Shown: in pieces, positions 18,366 to 28,794 of the stretch
Layout of the letters: the number at the start of each line of letters is the position of its first letter
Numbering within the stretch: the first letter of the stretch is position 1
Origin: Clostridium bowmanii
GTDB lineage: Bacteria > Bacillota > Clostridia > Clostridiales > Clostridiaceae
Length of the DNA stretch: 64,000 nt
Assembly: GCF_018861315.1 (NCBI RefSeq)
Contig: NZ_JAHLDL010000003.1
Location: 162,989-226,988, forward strand
Reading direction: 5' to 3'
Position numbers and translations under genes: made by a program
Notes under the pieces: generated by a model
What the model saw: only the letters and a program-made list of their open reading frames with translations
The model's database searches: none
Told to the model about the DNA's origin: nothing

Positions 18366-19112
18366 TTAGTTCAAAGTTAATATTTCAGGACCACTTGTTA
18401 TGATAGCAACAGTGTTTTCATAATGTGCAGATAAACTGCCATCTTTCGTTACTACCGTCCATCTATTAGATTTTACTTTGACATAATGCTTTCCTATATT
18501 TATCATAGGTTCAATTGCAAGTACCATACCATGAACTAATTTAGGACCTCTACTCGGAGTACCATAATTAGGAACCTCTGGATCTTCATGCATTGATCTC
18601 CCAATACCATGACCTACAAAATCCCTAACTACAGAGTATCCATGCTCCTGCGCATAACACTGAATTGCAGCAGATATGTCTGATAATCTATTACCGATTA
18701 TAGCTTTTTCAACACCCTTAAAAAAACTGTTTTTAGTGACTTCGATGAGCATTGCAGCTTCATTAGATACTCTTCCTACTGGAAAAGTTCTAGCAGCATC
18801 TCCATGATAGCCATTTACTATGGCACCACAATCTATGCTAATTATATCTCCTTCAAGTAAAATCCGGTTGTTGGGAATTCCATGAACCACTTCATCATTA
18901 ACAGATGTACATATGGAAGCTGGAAACCCACAATAACCTTTAAAAGATGGTTTAGCACCCTGCTTTATTATGAACTCTTCAGCTAATTTATCTAAGTCTG
19001 CAGTGGTTATTCCAGGTTTTATTACTGATTCAATTAATGCAAGAGTTTCAGCAACTACTTTACCTGCATTTCTCATATATTGTATTTCCATATCACTTTT
19101 TATGTTAATCAC
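18366..19112 (-). CDS. map: Methionine aminopeptidase, type I
   Basis: 248 aa, short type Ia form without an N-terminal zinc extension. It removes the initiator methionine after deformylation. Metal ligands are visible in order: His in [10 protein letters not shown] in [16 protein letters not shown] (two Asp), H in [13 protein letters not shown] in LAIEPMIN and E in [10 protein letters not shown]. The GTG start at 19112 overlaps the adk stop (GTGA), giving translational coupling. The adk-map-infA order is standard in Firmicutes. Confidence 0.97.
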   Translation of the reverse strand: MINIKSDMEIQYMRNAGKVVAETLALIESVIKPGITTADLDKLAEEFIIKQGAKPSFKGYCGFPASICTSVNDEVVHGIPNNRILLEGDIISIDCGAIVNGYHGDAARTFPVGRVSNEAAMLIEVTKNSFFKGVEKAIIGNRLSDISAAIQCYAQEHGYSVVRDFVGHGIGRSMHEDPEVPNYGTPSRGPKLVHGMVLAIEPMINIGKHYVKVKSNRWTVVTKDGSLSAHYENTVAIITSGPEILTLN

Positions 19113-19762
19113 TTTTCTATCTCTTCTAAGATACCACAGATACTTTCAAATACACTATTAATTGCTTGTGTTCCATCAACTTCTGATAATAAGTTTTTGT
19201 CACCATAATACTTTATAAGTGGCTGCGTTTGAGCATCATATATGTCTAACCGTTCACTAACGGTGTCTTTACTGTCATCCGCTCTTTGTACAAGAGCAGA
19301 TCCGCACAAATTACACTTTCCCTCTGTTTGTGGTGGATTAAATGTAATGTGATAGCTAGCACCACAGGTAAGACAAACTCTTCGACCAGTCATTCTATTG
19401 AGAATAAATTCTCTAGGAACCTTTATTAATAATGCCGTATCAAGATAGTCGCCTTTTTCAACTAAAAGGGTTTCTAAGGCTTCTGCTTGTTTAACGGTTC
19501 TTGGATATCCATCTAATAAAAATCCATTTTTACAATCTTCATTATCTAATCTATCCTTGATTATATCTATAGTCAATCCATCAGGAACTAAATGTCCCTT
19601 ATCAATATGTTTCTTAGCTTCGATTCCAAGAGGGGTTTTTTCTGAAATATTCTTTCTGAATATATCCCCAGTTGATATATGTGGTATGGAGAATTTATTA
19701 CTTATAGATTTTGCTTGCGTTCCTTTTCCGGCTCCCGGAGGACCTAACAAGATTATTCTCAT
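19109..19762 (-). CDS. adk: Adenylate kinase
   Basis: 217 aa, long-form enzyme catalysing ATP + AMP to 2 ADP. The P-loop [10 protein letters not shown] is at residues 7-16. The LID domain carries four cysteines ([12 protein letters not shown] and CNLCGS), so it is the zinc-binding Gram-positive type. The AMP site ([15 protein letters not shown]) is intact. It lies between secY and map; the stop overlaps the map start by four bases. Confidence 0.98.
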   Translation of the reverse strand: MRIILLGPPGAGKGTQAKSISNKFSIPHISTGDIFRKNISEKTPLGIEAKKHIDKGHLVPDGLTIDIIKDRLDNEDCKNGFLLDGYPRTVKQAEALETLLVEKGDYLDTALLIKVPREFILNRMTGRRVCLTCGASYHITFNPPQTEGKCNLCGSALVQRADDSKDTVSERLDIYDAQTQPLIKYYGDKNLLSEVDGTQAINSVFESICGILEEIEK

Positions 19763-19783
19763 AGTATCATCTCCTGGTATAAT

Positions 19784-21064
19784 TTATCTAAGGAATCCTT
19801 GGTAATGGCGCATTACTAATTGTGATTCAAGTTGCCTTAACGTCTCAATAGCAACATTTACCATGATCATTAACATTGTCCCACCAAAGTATACTCCTTT
19901 AAAGTGAGTATATCCCTCTATAATAATAGGGAATATTGCTATAACAGCCGCAAAAGTTCCTCCAAGTATTGAAATCTTAGTCAATACCATATCGATATAA
20001 TTCGCTGTATTCTCTCCCGGTCTAATACCTGGTATAAAGCCTGATGATTTATGCATGTTTTCAGCCATTTCATCTGGTTTAAATGTTACCTGAGTATAGA
20101 ACCAAGTAAAGAATACTACTAACACAAAATATACCGTGGCATATTTCCAACTGTTCCTTTCAAAAATGCTCCAAGGACTTCCTGTAATGAATTTTGCAAA
20201 TGAAGATGTCGGTTTAAGTTGCGCTATTGTTTCTGGGAATGTCATTACTGACATTGCGAAAATAATACCTATAACTCCAGATCCATTTACATTGATTGGG
20301 ATATGTGTTGATTGTCCTTTAAATGTTTTATTTCCAACTGACTTTCCAGCATATTGAACAGGAATTCTTCTTTCACCTAAACTTGCTATTACTACTGCTA
20401 CTAATAATGCTATAGCTACTACAATAAACATTATAACCTCTACAAAATTTACAGTTCCTGCCTGCTGAAGTCCAGAAATTTTATACACAAGTGAAGGTAA
20501 CCCTGATATAATATTAATAAAAATTATCAACGAAATACCATTTCCGATACCTTTACCAGTGATTTGCTCACCTATCCACACCAAAAATGTTGATGCAGTT
20601 GTCATCGTTAGTATGACTAAGAATATGGTTAAACTAGAATTACTTGAAAATGCTCCAGTACTTGAAATAATTGCATACATACCAAAAGCTTGCAGTGCTC
20701 CAAGCACTATTGAAGCATATCTTGTGTAATCCTGTATCTTCTTGCGTCCCTCAAGACCCTCTTTAGAAAGTTGCTCTAAATAAGGAATTGCTATTACAAG
20801 TAGTTGCATTATAATTGATGCATTTATGTATGGACCTACACCCATCGCAAAAATACTAAACTTACTAAATGCACCACCTGAAAGCATATCATAAAAACTA
20901 AATAATGTGCCTCCATTACTAGTTAATGATAAAAGTTTGCTAGCATCTACACCAGGAACAGGAATGAAAATACCCATCCTAATAATCGCAACCATAAGTA
21001 GTGTGAATATCATACGTTTTCTTAAATCCGGAATTTTCCAGGCATTACGTAGGGTTGATAACAT
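19784..21064 (-). CDS. secY: Preprotein translocase subunit SecY
   Basis: 426 aa with ten predicted hydrophobic helices, forming the protein-conducting channel of the cytoplasmic membrane. Family motifs include the N-terminal RKRMIFTLLMVAIIRMGIFIPVPGVD, the plug region (FSFYDMLSGGAFSKFSIFAMGVGPYINASIIMQ, here abbreviated to FSKFSIFAMGVGPYI) and the cytoplasmic loop GERRIPVQYAGK. It abuts rplO (stop and start adjacent) in the spc operon. Its partner SecE is encoded at 46370-46594. Confidence 0.97.
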   Translation of the reverse strand: MLSTLRNAWKIPDLRKRMIFTLLMVAIIRMGIFIPVPGVDASKLLSLTSNGGTLFSFYDMLSGGAFSKFSIFAMGVGPYINASIIMQLLVIAIPYLEQLSKEGLEGRKKIQDYTRYASIVLGALQAFGMYAIISSTGAFSSNSSLTIFLVILTMTTASTFLVWIGEQITGKGIGNGISLIIFINIISGLPSLVYKISGLQQAGTVNFVEVIMFIVVAIALLVAVVIASLGERRIPVQYAGKSVGNKTFKGQSTHIPINVNGSGVIGIIFAMSVMTFPETIAQLKPTSSFAKFITGSPWSIFERNSWKYATVYFVLVVFFTWFYTQVTFKPDEMAENMHKSSGFIPGIRPGENTANYIDMVLTKISILGGTFAAVIAIFPIIIEGYTHFKGVYFGGTMLMIMVNVAIETLRQLESQLVMRHYQGFLR

Positions 21065-21505
21065 TTATATCACCTCAACTTTTCCTCCAGCCGCTTCAAT
21101 TTTTTCAGCTGCTGCTTTAGAGAATTTTGTTGCACTTACAGTTAAACTCTTTTCTAAATTACCATTTCCAAGTATTTTAACTCCATTATGAACTTTTCTT
21201 ATGACTCTTCTCTCTAATAGCAATTCTGGTGTAATCTCTGTTCCATTTTCAAAAATATTAAGTCTATCTACATTTATACAAGCATATTCTTTTGCAAAAA
21301 TATTAGTGAATCCTCTTTTAGGTAATCTTCTGTATAAAGGCATCTGACCACCCTCAAATCCTGGTCTTGTTCCTCCACCTGATCTAGAGTTTTGTCCGTC
21401 TTGACCTCTTCCCGCAGTTTTACCCCACCCAGTAGCAGTACCTCTACCAAGTCTTTTACGAGATTTTTTTGAGCCTTCCGCAGGTCTTAAATCTTGAAGT
21501 TTCAT
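21065..21505 (-). CDS. rplO: 50S ribosomal protein L15 (uL15)
   Basis: 146 aa. The glycine- and arginine-rich N-terminus ([30 protein letters not shown]) threads into 23S rRNA; the globular C-terminal domain holds [12 protein letters not shown]. It is a late-assembly protein near the peptidyl transferase region. It lies between rpmD and secY with an AGGAGGTG ribosome site. Confidence 0.98.
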   Translation of the reverse strand: MKLQDLRPAEGSKKSRKRLGRGTATGWGKTAGRGQDGQNSRSGGGTRPGFEGGQMPLYRRLPKRGFTNIFAKEYACINVDRLNIFENGTEITPELLLERRVIRKVHNGVKILGNGNLEKSLTVSATKFSKAAAEKIEAAGGKVEVI

Positions 21506-21522
21506 GTAAACACCTCCTCGTT

Positions 21523-21702
21523 TTAAACTTCTTCTACATTTACTAGATATATAACTTTGTTAATCATACCTCTGATTTGAGGAGTTTCCTCGTGCTCAAC
21601 ATTTTGTCTTATTTTTCTTAATCCTAAAGCTTTACAAGTAGCAATATGTTCTTTTTTTCTACCTATTAAACTCTTAACCAATGTTAGTTTGACTTTAGCC
21701 AA
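21523..21702 (-). CDS. rpmD: 50S ribosomal protein L30 (uL30)
   Basis: 59 aa, starting at a TTG (21700-21702) rather than [22 protein letters not shown], ending [16 protein letters not shown] lies eight bases upstream, which supports this start; no ATG is available. The core [18 protein letters not shown] matches L30. It is 12 bp after rpsE in the spc operon. Confidence 0.96.
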   Translation of the reverse strand: MAKVKLTLVKSLIGRKKEHIATCKALGLRKIRQNVEHEETPQIRGMINKVIYLVNVEEV

Positions 21703-21714
21703 GGTTTTCCCCTC

Positions 21715-22212
21715 CTATCTTAATATTTCTTCTACAGTCTTACCTCTTAATTTAGCAACATCTTCTGCTGTTCTTAGCCTTGCTAAACCATCAATAGTGG
21801 CATTAACTACATTTCTTGCATTACTTGAGCCTAAAGATTTGGCTCTAACATCTTTTAATCCTGATAATTCTAGAACTGCTCTAACTGGTCCGCCAGCTAG
21901 AACTCCTGTACCTTCTGCACCAGGCATTATGTGTATAACTGAAGTTCCGAACTTACCATCAATAGTATGAGGAATTGTTGTTCCAACCATAGCTACTGTT
22001 ACTAAATTCTTCTTAGCATCTTCTATTCCTTTTCTAATTGCTTCTGGAATTTCTACAGATTTACCCATTCCAACGCCAACGTGTCCGTTTTCGTCTCCAA
22101 CAACAACTAGTGCGCTGAATCTGAAGTTTCTTCCACCTTTAACAACCTTAGCAACTCTGTTTATATTAACTACTTTTTCCTTAAGATCTAATGTGCTAGG
22201 ATCTATTTTCAT
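21715..22212 (-). CDS. rpsE: 30S ribosomal protein S5 (uS5)
   Basis: 165 aa. The double-stranded RNA-binding fold at the N-terminus contains [21 protein letters not shown], including the loop where spectinomycin-resistance changes occur in other bacteria; nothing unusual is seen there. The C-terminal domain is [20 protein letters not shown]. It works in decoding fidelity with S4. GGAGGG precedes the ATG at 22212. Confidence 0.98.
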   Translation of the reverse strand: MKIDPSTLDLKEKVVNINRVAKVVKGGRNFRFSALVVVGDENGHVGVGMGKSVEIPEAIRKGIEDAKKNLVTVAMVGTTIPHTIDGKFGTSVIHIMPGAEGTGVLAGGPVRAVLELSGLKDVRAKSLGSSNARNVVNATIDGLARLRTAEDVAKLRGKTVEEILR

Positions 22213-22229
22213 GTGTTTCCCTCCTTTTC

Positions 22230-22592
22230 TTAGAATTTAAGTCCCGCTTCACGCGCGCCTTCAGCTAAGTTTTGTACTCTACCGTGGTATACATAACCAC
22301 CTCTGTCGAATACTACTCCTTCTATTCCTTTTGCAAGTGCTCTTTCAGCAATCATTTTCCCTACTAATTTTGCTGCTTCTTTATTGCTTCCTAATTTTAG
22401 TTCGAAAGCTTTATCTATGCTTGAAGCAGAAACTAATGTGATTTGAGCAACATCATCTATTACTTGAGCATATATGTTCTTAGCACTTCTATATACAGCT
22501 AATCTAGGTGTTGCTGCTGTACCAGAAATTTTTCTACGTACTCTAAGATGACGCTTAACTCTATGCTTTTGTCTATCTTCTTTCTTGAACAA
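22230..22592 (-). CDS. rplR: 50S ribosomal protein L18 (uL18)
   Basis: 120 aa from the TTG at 22592 ([19 protein letters not shown]). A GTG at 22601 is in frame but falls within the GGAAGGAG ribosome site, and homologues begin at FKK. The C-terminal half with [23 protein letters not shown] is typical. It binds 5S rRNA with L5 and L25 in the central protuberance. Confidence 0.97.
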   Translation of the reverse strand: MFKKEDRQKHRVKRHLRVRRKISGTAATPRLAVYRSAKNIYAQVIDDVAQITLVSASSIDKAFELKLGSNKEAAKLVGKMIAERALAKGIEGVVFDRGGYVYHGRVQNLAEGAREAGLKF

Positions 22593-22612
22593 ATCAATCA
22601 CTCCTTCCTACT

Positions 22613-23152
22613 TTATTTCCCTGTTTTACCTTCCTTACGTCTAACAACTTCATCAGAATATCTAATTCCTTTGCCTTTGTAAGGTTCTGGTTTTCTCCAA
22701 GCTCTGATTTTTGCTGCAACCGCGCCAACTAATTGTTTATCAATACCTTTTACTATTATTTTATTAGCATCAGGTAATTCAAATTGGATTCCTGCAACTG
22801 CATCTATTTCAACTGGATGTGAATATCCAAGATTTAATGTAATTTTAGGTCCTTTTAATTGAGCTCTGTAACCAACACCAACTAACTCAAGAGTTTTTTG
22901 GTATCCTTCTGTAACGCCAATAATCATATTGTTTATTAATGATCTTGTAAGTCCATGAAGAGCTCTATGCTCTTTTACATCGCTTGGTCTTGTAACTACC
23001 AAAATATTGTCTTCTATAGCTATAGTCATTTTAGCACTCATGTTTTGAGTTAATTCGCCTTTCGGTCCTTTAACATTCACAACATTAGCTGGTGAAACTG
23101 TAACAGTTACACCACTCGGTATAGCTACTGGAAGTCTCCCGATTCTTGACAT
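22613..23152 (-). CDS. rplF: 50S ribosomal protein L6 (uL6)
   Basis: 179 aa from the ATG at 23152 ([15 protein letters not shown]); the frame is open ten codons further, but AGGAGGTG lies immediately before this ATG. Two tandem L6 folds: residues about 10-82 and 90-170, ending [25 protein letters not shown]. It lies near the factor-binding centre at the base of the L7/L12 stalk. It is preceded by an unusually long 200-bp gap after rpsH. Confidence 0.98.
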   Translation of the reverse strand: MSRIGRLPVAIPSGVTVTVSPANVVNVKGPKGELTQNMSAKMTIAIEDNILVVTRPSDVKEHRALHGLTRSLINNMIIGVTEGYQKTLELVGVGYRAQLKGPKITLNLGYSHPVEIDAVAGIQFELPDANKIIVKGIDKQLVGAVAAKIRAWRKPEPYKGKGIRYSDEVVRRKEGKTGK

Positions 23153-23352
23153 ACTTACACCTCCTGTTTTGTTTTTAGACACCTAACAATTATTAATTGC
23201 TATGCCCTTTATATTCTTATTAAGTACTAACCAATTTAGAATTATTTATTCTATATGTACTGTAAGTACATACTTTTTTTTGATTTTCCTTATACTATAT
23301 ATCAATACTATGTACATAACAAACCAATTCGTTATGTCTTAGAATTATTATA
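23153..23352 (-). other. Long structured gap inside the spc operon (rpsH to rplF)
   Basis: 200 bp with no open frame, in an operon whose gaps are otherwise 10-35 bp. Hairpins visible: ACATAAC pairing with GTTATGT (23314-23337), TATGTACT with AGTACATA (23254-23272), and AGAAT with ATTCT (23238-23252). There is no T-tract on the minus strand, so it does not look like a minus-strand terminator. It could be a processing site or regulatory RNA; function unknown. Confidence 0.55.
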
Positions 23353-23751
23353 CTACCAAATATAACAAATAACTTCTCCGCCTAGTCCTAATTTTCTAGC
23401 ATCTCTATCTGCAACTAGTCCTTTTGAAGTTGATATTATAGCAACTCCTAATCCGTTCAATACCTTTGGAATATCCTCATTTTTAGAATATACTCTTAGT
23501 CCTGGTTTAGATATTCTCTTAAGTCCAGTGATAACTCTTTCCTTGTTTTGACCATATTTCATTGCAAGTCTCATCATAGGAACAACGCCATCATTATATT
23601 CTTCAATGTTTTTAAGATATCCTTCTTGAAGCATTATATTTGCAATTTCCTTCTTTATAGTTGAAGAAGGTATTTCTACTATTTCATGTTTAACAACATT
23701 TGCATTTCTTATACGTGTTAGCAAATCTGCGATTGGGTCAGTCATAACCAT
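23353..23751 (-). CDS. rpsH: 30S ribosomal protein S8 (uS8)
   Basis: 132 aa. Starts [23 protein letters not shown]; the C-terminal RNA-binding motif [26 protein letters not shown] is intact. It is a primary binder of the 16S central domain and, in E. coli, the repressor of the spc operon. The next gene, rplF, follows after an unusual 200-bp gap. Confidence 0.98.
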   Translation of the reverse strand: MVMTDPIADLLTRIRNANVVKHEIVEIPSSTIKKEIANIMLQEGYLKNIEEYNDGVVPMMRLAMKYGQNKERVITGLKRISKPGLRVYSKNEDIPKVLNGLGVAIISTSKGLVADRDARKLGLGGEVICYIW

Positions 23752-23783
23752 TTTTCGTGCCTCCTTTCATTAGAATGTTCTAA

Positions 23784-23969
23784 TTACCAACTTGCTTTTC
23801 TGCAACCAGGAATTTCTCCCTTGTGTGCAAGTTCTCTAAAACAGATACGGCATATACCAAATTTTTGTAATACAGAGTGCGGTCTTCCACAAAGTCTGCA
23901 TCTTGTATAAGCTCTAGTTGAAAATTTAGGTTCTTTTTTCCACTTTTCTATTAATGCCTTACGTGCCAT
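23784..23969 (-). CDS. rpsN: 30S ribosomal protein S14, zinc-binding type (uS14)
   Basis: 61 aa, the short type Z form. Four zinc cysteines are in [12 protein letters not shown] and [10 protein letters not shown]. It is a small-subunit head protein adjacent to S3 and S10. It lies between rplE and rpsH with GGAGGG before the ATG. The C-plus form indicates reliance on zinc in this copy; no C-minus paralogue is in the window. Confidence 0.98.
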   Translation of the reverse strand: MARKALIEKWKKEPKFSTRAYTRCRLCGRPHSVLQKFGICRICFRELAHKGEIPGCRKASW

Positions 23970-23984
23970 ATGTTTCCCTCCTTA

Positions 23985-24527
23985 TTATTGAGCAAATGGC
24001 ATTCCAAGGAATCTTAATAGCTCTCTTGCTTCCTCGTCTGTCTTTGCAGTAGTAACGAATATTATATCCATTCCTCTTATCTTATCTATTTTATCATATT
24101 CAATTTCAGGGAATATAAGTTGTTCTTTAACACCTATTGCATAGTTTCCTCTGCCGTCAAATGCTTTAGAAGAAGCTCCTCTAAAATCTCTAACTCTAGG
24201 TAATGCAACATTCATTAATTTATCAGCAAATTCAAACATTTGTGATTTTCTTAATGTAACTTTACAACCTATTGGTGTATTTTCTCTTAATTTGAAGTTA
24301 GCTATAGATTTCTTTGCTTTTGTTATAATTGGCTTTTGGCCAGCTATAATTTGCATATCACTAACAGCAGATTCTAAAACTTTAGAATTGTCTTTAGCTT
24401 CGCCAACTCCCATATTTAAAACGATTTTTTCAAGTTTTGGTACTTCCATTATGTTTTTATACCCGAATTTTTCCATTAAAGCTTGAACTACTTCGTTTTC
24501 ATATTTTTCTTGTAGCCTTGAACTCAT
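23985..24527 (-). CDS. rplE: 50S ribosomal protein L5 (uL5)
   Basis: 180 aa. Contains [18 protein letters not shown], the 5S rRNA-binding region, and [24 protein letters not shown] with the C-terminal [24 protein letters not shown]. It is part of the 5S RNP in the central protuberance and contacts P-site tRNA. It is 22 bp after rplX with AGGAGG. Confidence 0.98.
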   Translation of the reverse strand: MSSRLQEKYENEVVQALMEKFGYKNIMEVPKLEKIVLNMGVGEAKDNSKVLESAVSDMQIIAGQKPIITKAKKSIANFKLRENTPIGCKVTLRKSQMFEFADKLMNVALPRVRDFRGASSKAFDGRGNYAIGVKEQLIFPEIEYDKIDKIRGMDIIFVTTAKTDEEARELLRFLGMPFAQ

Positions 24528-24549
24528 ATGTTAAACCTCCTTTCAGAAA

Positions 24550-24873
24550 TTAAAATGTTTCTCCACATTTTTTGCAAACTCTAACCTTAGTTCCATCATC
24601 AAGAATTTTACTATTAATTCTTGTTACGTTTTTACATTTTGTGCAATATAACATAACTTTTGCAGAATTTATAGCTGCTTCTCTATGAGTTATTCCACCT
24701 TGCATGTTTTGTTTGCTTGGTTTTTGATGCTTTGTAACCACGCTAACATCTTTCACTAAAACCTTACCAGTTTTAGGAAATACAGCTAAGACTTCGCTTA
24801 TTTTTCCTTTATCTTTACCTGAAATAACCATTACTGAATCTTTCTTTCTTACGTGCACTTTTTTAACTGCCAT
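24550..24873 (-). CDS. rplX: 50S ribosomal protein L24 (uL24)
   Basis: 107 aa from the ATG at 24873 (MAVKKVHVRKKDSVMVISG), with GGAGGTG seven bases upstream; a GTG three codons earlier sits in that site. The KOW motif is at residues about 10-37 (DSVMVISGKDKGKISEVLAVF). The C-terminal segment carries four cysteines (CTKC, CKKC), an additional zinc-ribbon-like end seen in many clostridial L24. It is an assembly initiator of the large subunit. Confidence 0.97.
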   Translation of the reverse strand: MAVKKVHVRKKDSVMVISGKDKGKISEVLAVFPKTGKVLVKDVSVVTKHQKPSKQNMQGGITHREAAINSAKVMLYCTKCKNVTRINSKILDDGTKVRVCKKCGETF

Positions 24874-24890
24874 GTTAGACACCTCCTATC

Positions 24891-25259
24891 TTATAAAACT
24901 TCAGGCGCTAGTGATAAGATCTTACTGAAGTCTTTATCCCTTAACTCCCTAGCAACAGGTCCGAATATACGGGTACCTTTTGGGGTTTTGTCATCTTTAA
25001 TAATAACAGCTGCATTATCATCAAATTTAACATATGATCCATCTGCTCTTCTTAAACCTTTTACAGATCTAACTATAACAGCCTTAACAACTTCGCCCTT
25101 TTTAACAACTCCACCTGGTGTTGCACTTTTTACGCTGGCAACTATTGTATCGCTGATGTTTCCCCATTTTCTCTTGGATCCACCTAATACTCTAATACAC
25201 ATAATTTCTTTTGCACCAGAATTATCTGCAACTTTTAACTTAGATTGCTGTTGTATCAT
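24891..25259 (-). CDS. rplN: 50S ribosomal protein L14 (uL14)
   Basis: 122 aa. Starts [27 protein letters not shown], the invariant N-terminus; C-terminal [20 protein letters not shown]. It forms intersubunit bridge B8 and is the docking site of the silencing factor RsfS. GGAGGGTA precedes the ATG. Confidence 0.98.
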   Translation of the reverse strand: MIQQQSKLKVADNSGAKEIMCIRVLGGSKRKWGNISDTIVASVKSATPGGVVKKGEVVKAVIVRSVKGLRRADGSYVKFDDNAAVIIKDDKTPKGTRIFGPVARELRDKDFSKILSLAPEVL

Positions 25260-25295
25260 TTCAAATACCCTCCTTTCAGTTCTTAAACTGAAATA

Positions 25296-25550
25296 TTATT
25301 TAGCTTTTTCAACTATTCCAGTAATTCTCCATCTTTTATCTTTAGATAATGGTCTAGTTTCCATAATTGTAACTTTATCATTAATTTGCGCCTCATTATT
25401 TTCATCATGAGCCTTAAATTTTGTTGTTTTATTGATTATTTTTCCGTATAATGGATGACGAACTTTTGTTTCAATTGCAACAACTACTGTCTTATCCATT
25501 TTATCAGAAACTACTCTACCAGTTCTTGTCTTTCGGTTATTTCTTTCCAC
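25296..25550 (-). CDS. rpsQ: 30S ribosomal protein S17 (uS17)
   Basis: 84 aa OB-fold protein. Contains [20 protein letters not shown] and [24 protein letters not shown]. It is a primary 16S 5'-domain binder. It lies between rpmC and rplN; AGGAGG ribosome site nine bases before the ATG. Confidence 0.98.
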   Translation of the reverse strand: MERNNRKTRTGRVVSDKMDKTVVVAIETKVRHPLYGKIINKTTKFKAHDENNEAQINDKVTIMETRPLSKDKRWRITGIVEKAK

Positions 25551-25571
25551 AAGAGCAACCTCCTTTCAGTT

Positions 25572-25784
25572 TTACTGTTCTAAAGACCTTATTTCTTCTT
25601 GTCTAAGGATGGTCTTAATTTGGGCTATAGATTTTTTAACCTGTTTAATTCTCATAGGGTTCTCTAATTGTCCTGTAGCTAGCTGAAACCTAAGGTTAAA
25701 TAATTCTGCCTTTAAATCAGACATTTTCACTTGCAAATCTTGAGGATTACTTTGTCTTAATTCATTTAATTCATTAGCCTTCAT
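25572..25784 (-). CDS. rpmC: 50S ribosomal protein L29 (uL29)
   Basis: 70 aa from the ATG at 25784 ([18 protein letters not shown]). The frame is open 25 codons further into rplP, but L29 homologues begin here. It overlaps the rplP stop by 11 bp. Two-helix hairpin at the tunnel exit; part of the docking site for trigger factor and SRP. Conserved [20 protein letters not shown] is present. Confidence 0.97.
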   Translation of the reverse strand: MKANELNELRQSNPQDLQVKMSDLKAELFNLRFQLATGQLENPMRIKQVKKSIAQIKTILRQEEIRSLEQ

Positions 25785-26217
25785 TGAGTTCACCACCCAT
25801 TTCCTCAAAATCTTTTCTAGATACAAACTTAGTTTTAATTGGAAGTTTGTGTGAAGCAAGTCTCATTGCTTCTCTAGCTGCTTCTTCTGTTACTCCTGCA
25901 ATTTCAAATAAGACTCTGCCTGGCTTAACAACTGCTACCCAATATTCTACTGATCCTTTACCTGAACCCATACGAGTTTCAGCTGGTTTTTCAGTTACTG
26001 GCTTATCAGGGAAGATTTTTATCCAAACCTGTCCGCCTCTTTTTACTTCTCTATTGATAGCAACTCTGGCAGCTTCAATTTGATTACTTTTAACCCAACC
26101 ACATTCTGTAGCTTGCAATGCATAATCACCGTATGCAATAAAGTTTCCTCTTGTAGCTTTTCCTCGCATTTTACCGCGATGAACTTTACGATGTTTAGTT
26201 CTCTTAGGCATTAACAT
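25774..26217 (-). CDS. rplP: 50S ribosomal protein L16 (uL16)
   Basis: 147 aa. Starts [21 protein letters not shown]; contains the tRNA-contacting loop [21 protein letters not shown]. The arginine hydroxylated in some bacteria cannot be judged from sequence. It is a late assembly protein by the A-site. It overlaps rpmC by 11 bp. Confidence 0.98.
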   Translation of the reverse strand: MLMPKRTKHRKVHRGKMRGKATRGNFIAYGDYALQATECGWVKSNQIEAARVAINREVKRGGQVWIKIFPDKPVTEKPAETRMGSGKGSVEYWVAVVKPGRVLFEIAGVTEEAAREAMRLASHKLPIKTKFVSRKDFEEMGGELNEG

Positions 26218-26242
26218 ATTTTATTCCTCCTTCCTTACACTT

Positions 26243-26908
26243 CTATGCGTTTACTTCTTCCTTAACGATTTTCTTTGTAGGAAGAACTTCACCTCTATAA
26301 ACCCAAACTTTTACGCCGATTTTACCATATACGGTATTTGCTTCTGCAAATCCATAATCTATATCAGCTCTTAATGTTTGACACGGAATTGTACCTTCAT
26401 GATAGTGTTCTGTTCTAGCTATTTCTGCTCCGCCAAGTCTTCCTGCACAAGCAGTTTTAACTCCCTTAACACCAGTTCTCATAGCTCTTTGAATAGTTTG
26501 CTTCATAGCTCTTCTAAAAGAAATTCTCTTTTCTAATTGAGAAGCAATGTTTTCTGACATTAATTGAGCATTATTCTCAGCTTGTTTTACTTCTACAATG
26601 TTAATTAAAACATTTTTATCAGCTACAAGTTTTTTCATGTCTTGTTTTATAACTTCAATTCCAGAGCCACCTCTACCAATAACCATTCCTGGTTTAGCAG
26701 TGTGTATGTTGATTTTAACCCTTTTTGCAGCTCTTTCAATTTCAATTTTAGAAATTCCAGCTGTATAAAGTTTGCCTTTTAAGAATTCTCTAATCTTATA
26801 ATCTTCAACAAGATTGTCTGCGAAGTTCTTTTTGTCTGCATACCATTTAGAATTCCAATCTTTTATTACCCCAACTCTAAAGCCGTGTGGATTTACTTTT
26901 TGTCCCAA
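26243..26908 (-). CDS. rpsC: 30S ribosomal protein S3 (uS3)
   Basis: 221 aa. Starts [22 protein letters not shown] type II domain at about 40-105 with [19 protein letters not shown]-terminal domain with [13 protein letters not shown] and [20 protein letters not shown]. It lies at the mRNA entry channel and contributes to helicase activity. It ends [21 protein letters not shown] precedes the ATG. Confidence 0.98.
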   Translation of the reverse strand: MGQKVNPHGFRVGVIKDWNSKWYADKKNFADNLVEDYKIREFLKGKLYTAGISKIEIERAAKRVKINIHTAKPGMVIGRGGSGIEVIKQDMKKLVADKNVLINIVEVKQAENNAQLMSENIASQLEKRISFRRAMKQTIQRAMRTGVKGVKTACAGRLGGAEIARTEHYHEGTIPCQTLRADIDYGFAEANTVYGKIGVKVWVYRGEVLPTKKIVKEEVNA

Positions 26909-26924
26909 GTTATATCCCTCCTTC

Positions 26925-27260
26925 TTATAATCTTTCTGTAACTATTATAGTTACATGGCTAGATCTTTTTCTTATTCTATATGCTCTTCCTTGTGCACGC
27001 GGTCTAAATCTTTTAAGTGTTGGACCTTGGCATGCATAGGCATTAGCAACATATAATCTATTAACATCTAAGTTCAAGTTATTTTCTGCATTTGCTACAG
27101 CAGATTTAAGTACTTTGGTTACTACATCAGCTGCATTTTTGGAAGTAAATTGTAATATAGAAAATGCTTCTTTTACATTCTTACCTCTTATTAGATCAAG
27201 AACAATTCCCATTTTCATTGAGGATGTTCTCACATATTTAGCTATAGCTTTAGCCTCCAT
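26925..27260 (-). CDS. rplV: 50S ribosomal protein L22 (uL22)
   Basis: 111 aa. Starts [22 protein letters not shown]; the long beta hairpin lining the exit tunnel is at about 78-100 ([22 protein letters not shown], shown here only as [15 protein letters not shown]). This loop is where macrolide-resistance changes occur; it looks normal. It lies between rpsS and rpsC. Confidence 0.98.
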   Translation of the reverse strand: MEAKAIAKYVRTSSMKMGIVLDLIRGKNVKEAFSILQFTSKNAADVVTKVLKSAVANAENNLNLDVNRLYVANAYACQGPTLKRFRPRAQGRAYRIRKRSSHVTIIVTERL

Positions 27261-27282
27261 TAATTGTTTCCTCCTTCCGACA

Positions 27283-27564
27283 CTATCTTACTCTGCTTGT
27301 TTTTTCCTTATCAATATGTCCTTTGAACGTTCTAGTTAGCGCGAATTCTCCTAATTTATGTCCTACCATATCTTCTAGTACATAAACTGGTACGTGTTTT
27401 CTTCCATCATGAACAGCAATAGTATGCCCTATCATTTGTGGAAAAATAGTAGAAGCTCTGGACCATGTCTTTATAACTTTTTTCTCGCCAGCTTTATTCA
27501 TTTCATTTATTCTTTTTAAAAGAACTTCTTGTATAAAAGGTCCTTTTTTAACTGATCTACTCAC
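27283..27564 (-). CDS. rpsS: 30S ribosomal protein S19 (uS19)
   Basis: 93 aa. Starts [19 protein letters not shown]; contains [24 protein letters not shown] (first part [17 protein letters not shown]) and the C-terminal [20 protein letters not shown]. It is a head protein that bridges to the large subunit. GGAGG-like GAAGGGAGG precedes the ATG. Confidence 0.98.
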   Translation of the reverse strand: MSRSVKKGPFIQEVLLKRINEMNKAGEKKVIKTWSRASTIFPQMIGHTIAVHDGRKHVPVYVLEDMVGHKLGEFALTRTFKGHIDKEKTSRVR

Positions 27565-27610
27565 TTTTGTGGCCTCCCTTCAAAAACTTAATCATAGATT
27601 AAAAATAAAA

Positions 27611-28444
27611 CTACTTTCTATTTTTTCCCTTAACAATATATTTGTCAGAGTATTTTTTAGTTTTTCTAGTTTTATATCCCAATGCTGGTTTACCCCAAGG
27701 AGTCATCGGACTAGCATGACCAACTGGTGACTTACCTTCTCCACCACCATGTGGATGATCGTTAGGGTTCATTACAGAACCTCTGACTGTAGGTCTAAAG
27801 CCTAAATGTCTCTTTTTACCTGCGTTACCTATATTAACAATATCATGAGTTACATTAGAAACTGTTCCTATAGTAGCTCTACAGTTCACTCTAATATATC
27901 TTACTTCTCCACTTGGAAGTCTTACCTGAGCATAGTCTCCCTCTTTAGCCATAAGCTGCGCTGAAGAACCTGCAGATCTTACTAGCTGAGCACCTTTTCC
28001 AACCTGTAATTCAATATTATGAATTGTAGAACCGATTGGTATATTTACTATTGGAAGAGTATTCCCAATTTTTATGTCAGAATCAGCACCTGATACAATT
28101 ACATCTCCAACTTTTAATCCAACTGGAGCGATTATGTATCTTTTCTCACCATCAGCATATACAACAAGAGCTATGTAAGCAGATCTATTTGGATCATACT
28201 CAATTGTAGAAACTTTTGCTGGAATACCATCTTTAGTTCTCTTGAAATCTATTAGTCTGTATGCTTGTTTTGCTCCACCACCACGGTGACGAACAGTTAT
28301 TTTACCTTGGTTATTTCTACCACCTGATCGTTTTGTGCTTACAAGAAGTGATTTTAGTGGCTTATCTGTAGTTATCTCTACAAAATCTGACATAGTCATA
28401 TTTCTTCTTGAAGGTGTGGTTGGTCTGAATTTCTTAATAGCCAT
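27611..28444 (-). CDS. rplB: 50S ribosomal protein L2 (uL2)
   Basis: 277 aa. OB-fold and SH3-like domains; the strongly conserved C-terminal loop [19 protein letters not shown], with the histidine near residue 230 important for peptidyl transfer, is intact. The N-terminal [20 protein letters not shown] is also typical. It is required for subunit association. It follows rplW by 56 bp. Confidence 0.98.
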   Translation of the reverse strand: MAIKKFRPTTPSRRNMTMSDFVEITTDKPLKSLLVSTKRSGGRNNQGKITVRHRGGGAKQAYRLIDFKRTKDGIPAKVSTIEYDPNRSAYIALVVYADGEKRYIIAPVGLKVGDVIVSGADSDIKIGNTLPIVNIPIGSTIHNIELQVGKGAQLVRSAGSSAQLMAKEGDYAQVRLPSGEVRYIRVNCRATIGTVSNVTHDIVNIGNAGKKRHLGFRPTVRGSVMNPNDHPHGGGEGKSPVGHASPMTPWGKPALGYKTRKTKKYSDKYIVKGKNRK

Positions 28445-28500
28445 TTGATTTCCCTCCCTTTTCTTCGCTTATCTGGCTTCTGCCAATACCTGCTTAATAA

Positions 28501-28794
28501 TTACATTCCGTCAAAAAACTCAATTGTCTTACTTTCTGTTGTTAAAGTAACAATAGCTTTTTTGAAATCAGCACGTTTTCCAATGTGAACTCCAACCCTC
28601 TTAGTTTTACCTATGTTTCTTAAAGTTCTTACATTTTCAACTTTGACTCCAAATACATCTTCTACTGCTTTTTTAACCTGAGTTTTATTGGCATGAATAT
28701 CAACTATAAAGGTGTATTTTTTATCAGCCATTACAGCCATACTTTTTTCAGTGATTACCGGTTTTCTTATAATATCATGGCTAGTTAGCTTCAT
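28501..28794 (-). CDS. rplW: 50S ribosomal protein L23 (uL23)
   Basis: 97 aa. Starts [20 protein letters not shown]-terminal [20 protein letters not shown]. It lies at the tunnel exit, binding trigger factor and SRP. Its ATG overlaps the rplD stop by one base (TAATG), so translation is coupled. Confidence 0.98.
   Translation of the reverse strand: MKLTSHDIIRKPVITEKSMAVMADKKYTFIVDIHANKTQVKKAVEDVFGVKVENVRTLRNIGKTKRVGVHIGKRADFKKAIVTLTTESKTIEFFDGM

Noticed and set aside
23253..23282. Terminator in the rpsH-rplF gap
   Set aside because: The hairpin is followed by T residues only on the plus strand, where there is no gene; on the minus strand it follows an A tract.
25785..25859. 25-codon extension of L29 into rplP
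   Set aside because: Homologues start at MKANEL; the extension is the antiphase reading of the rplP end.
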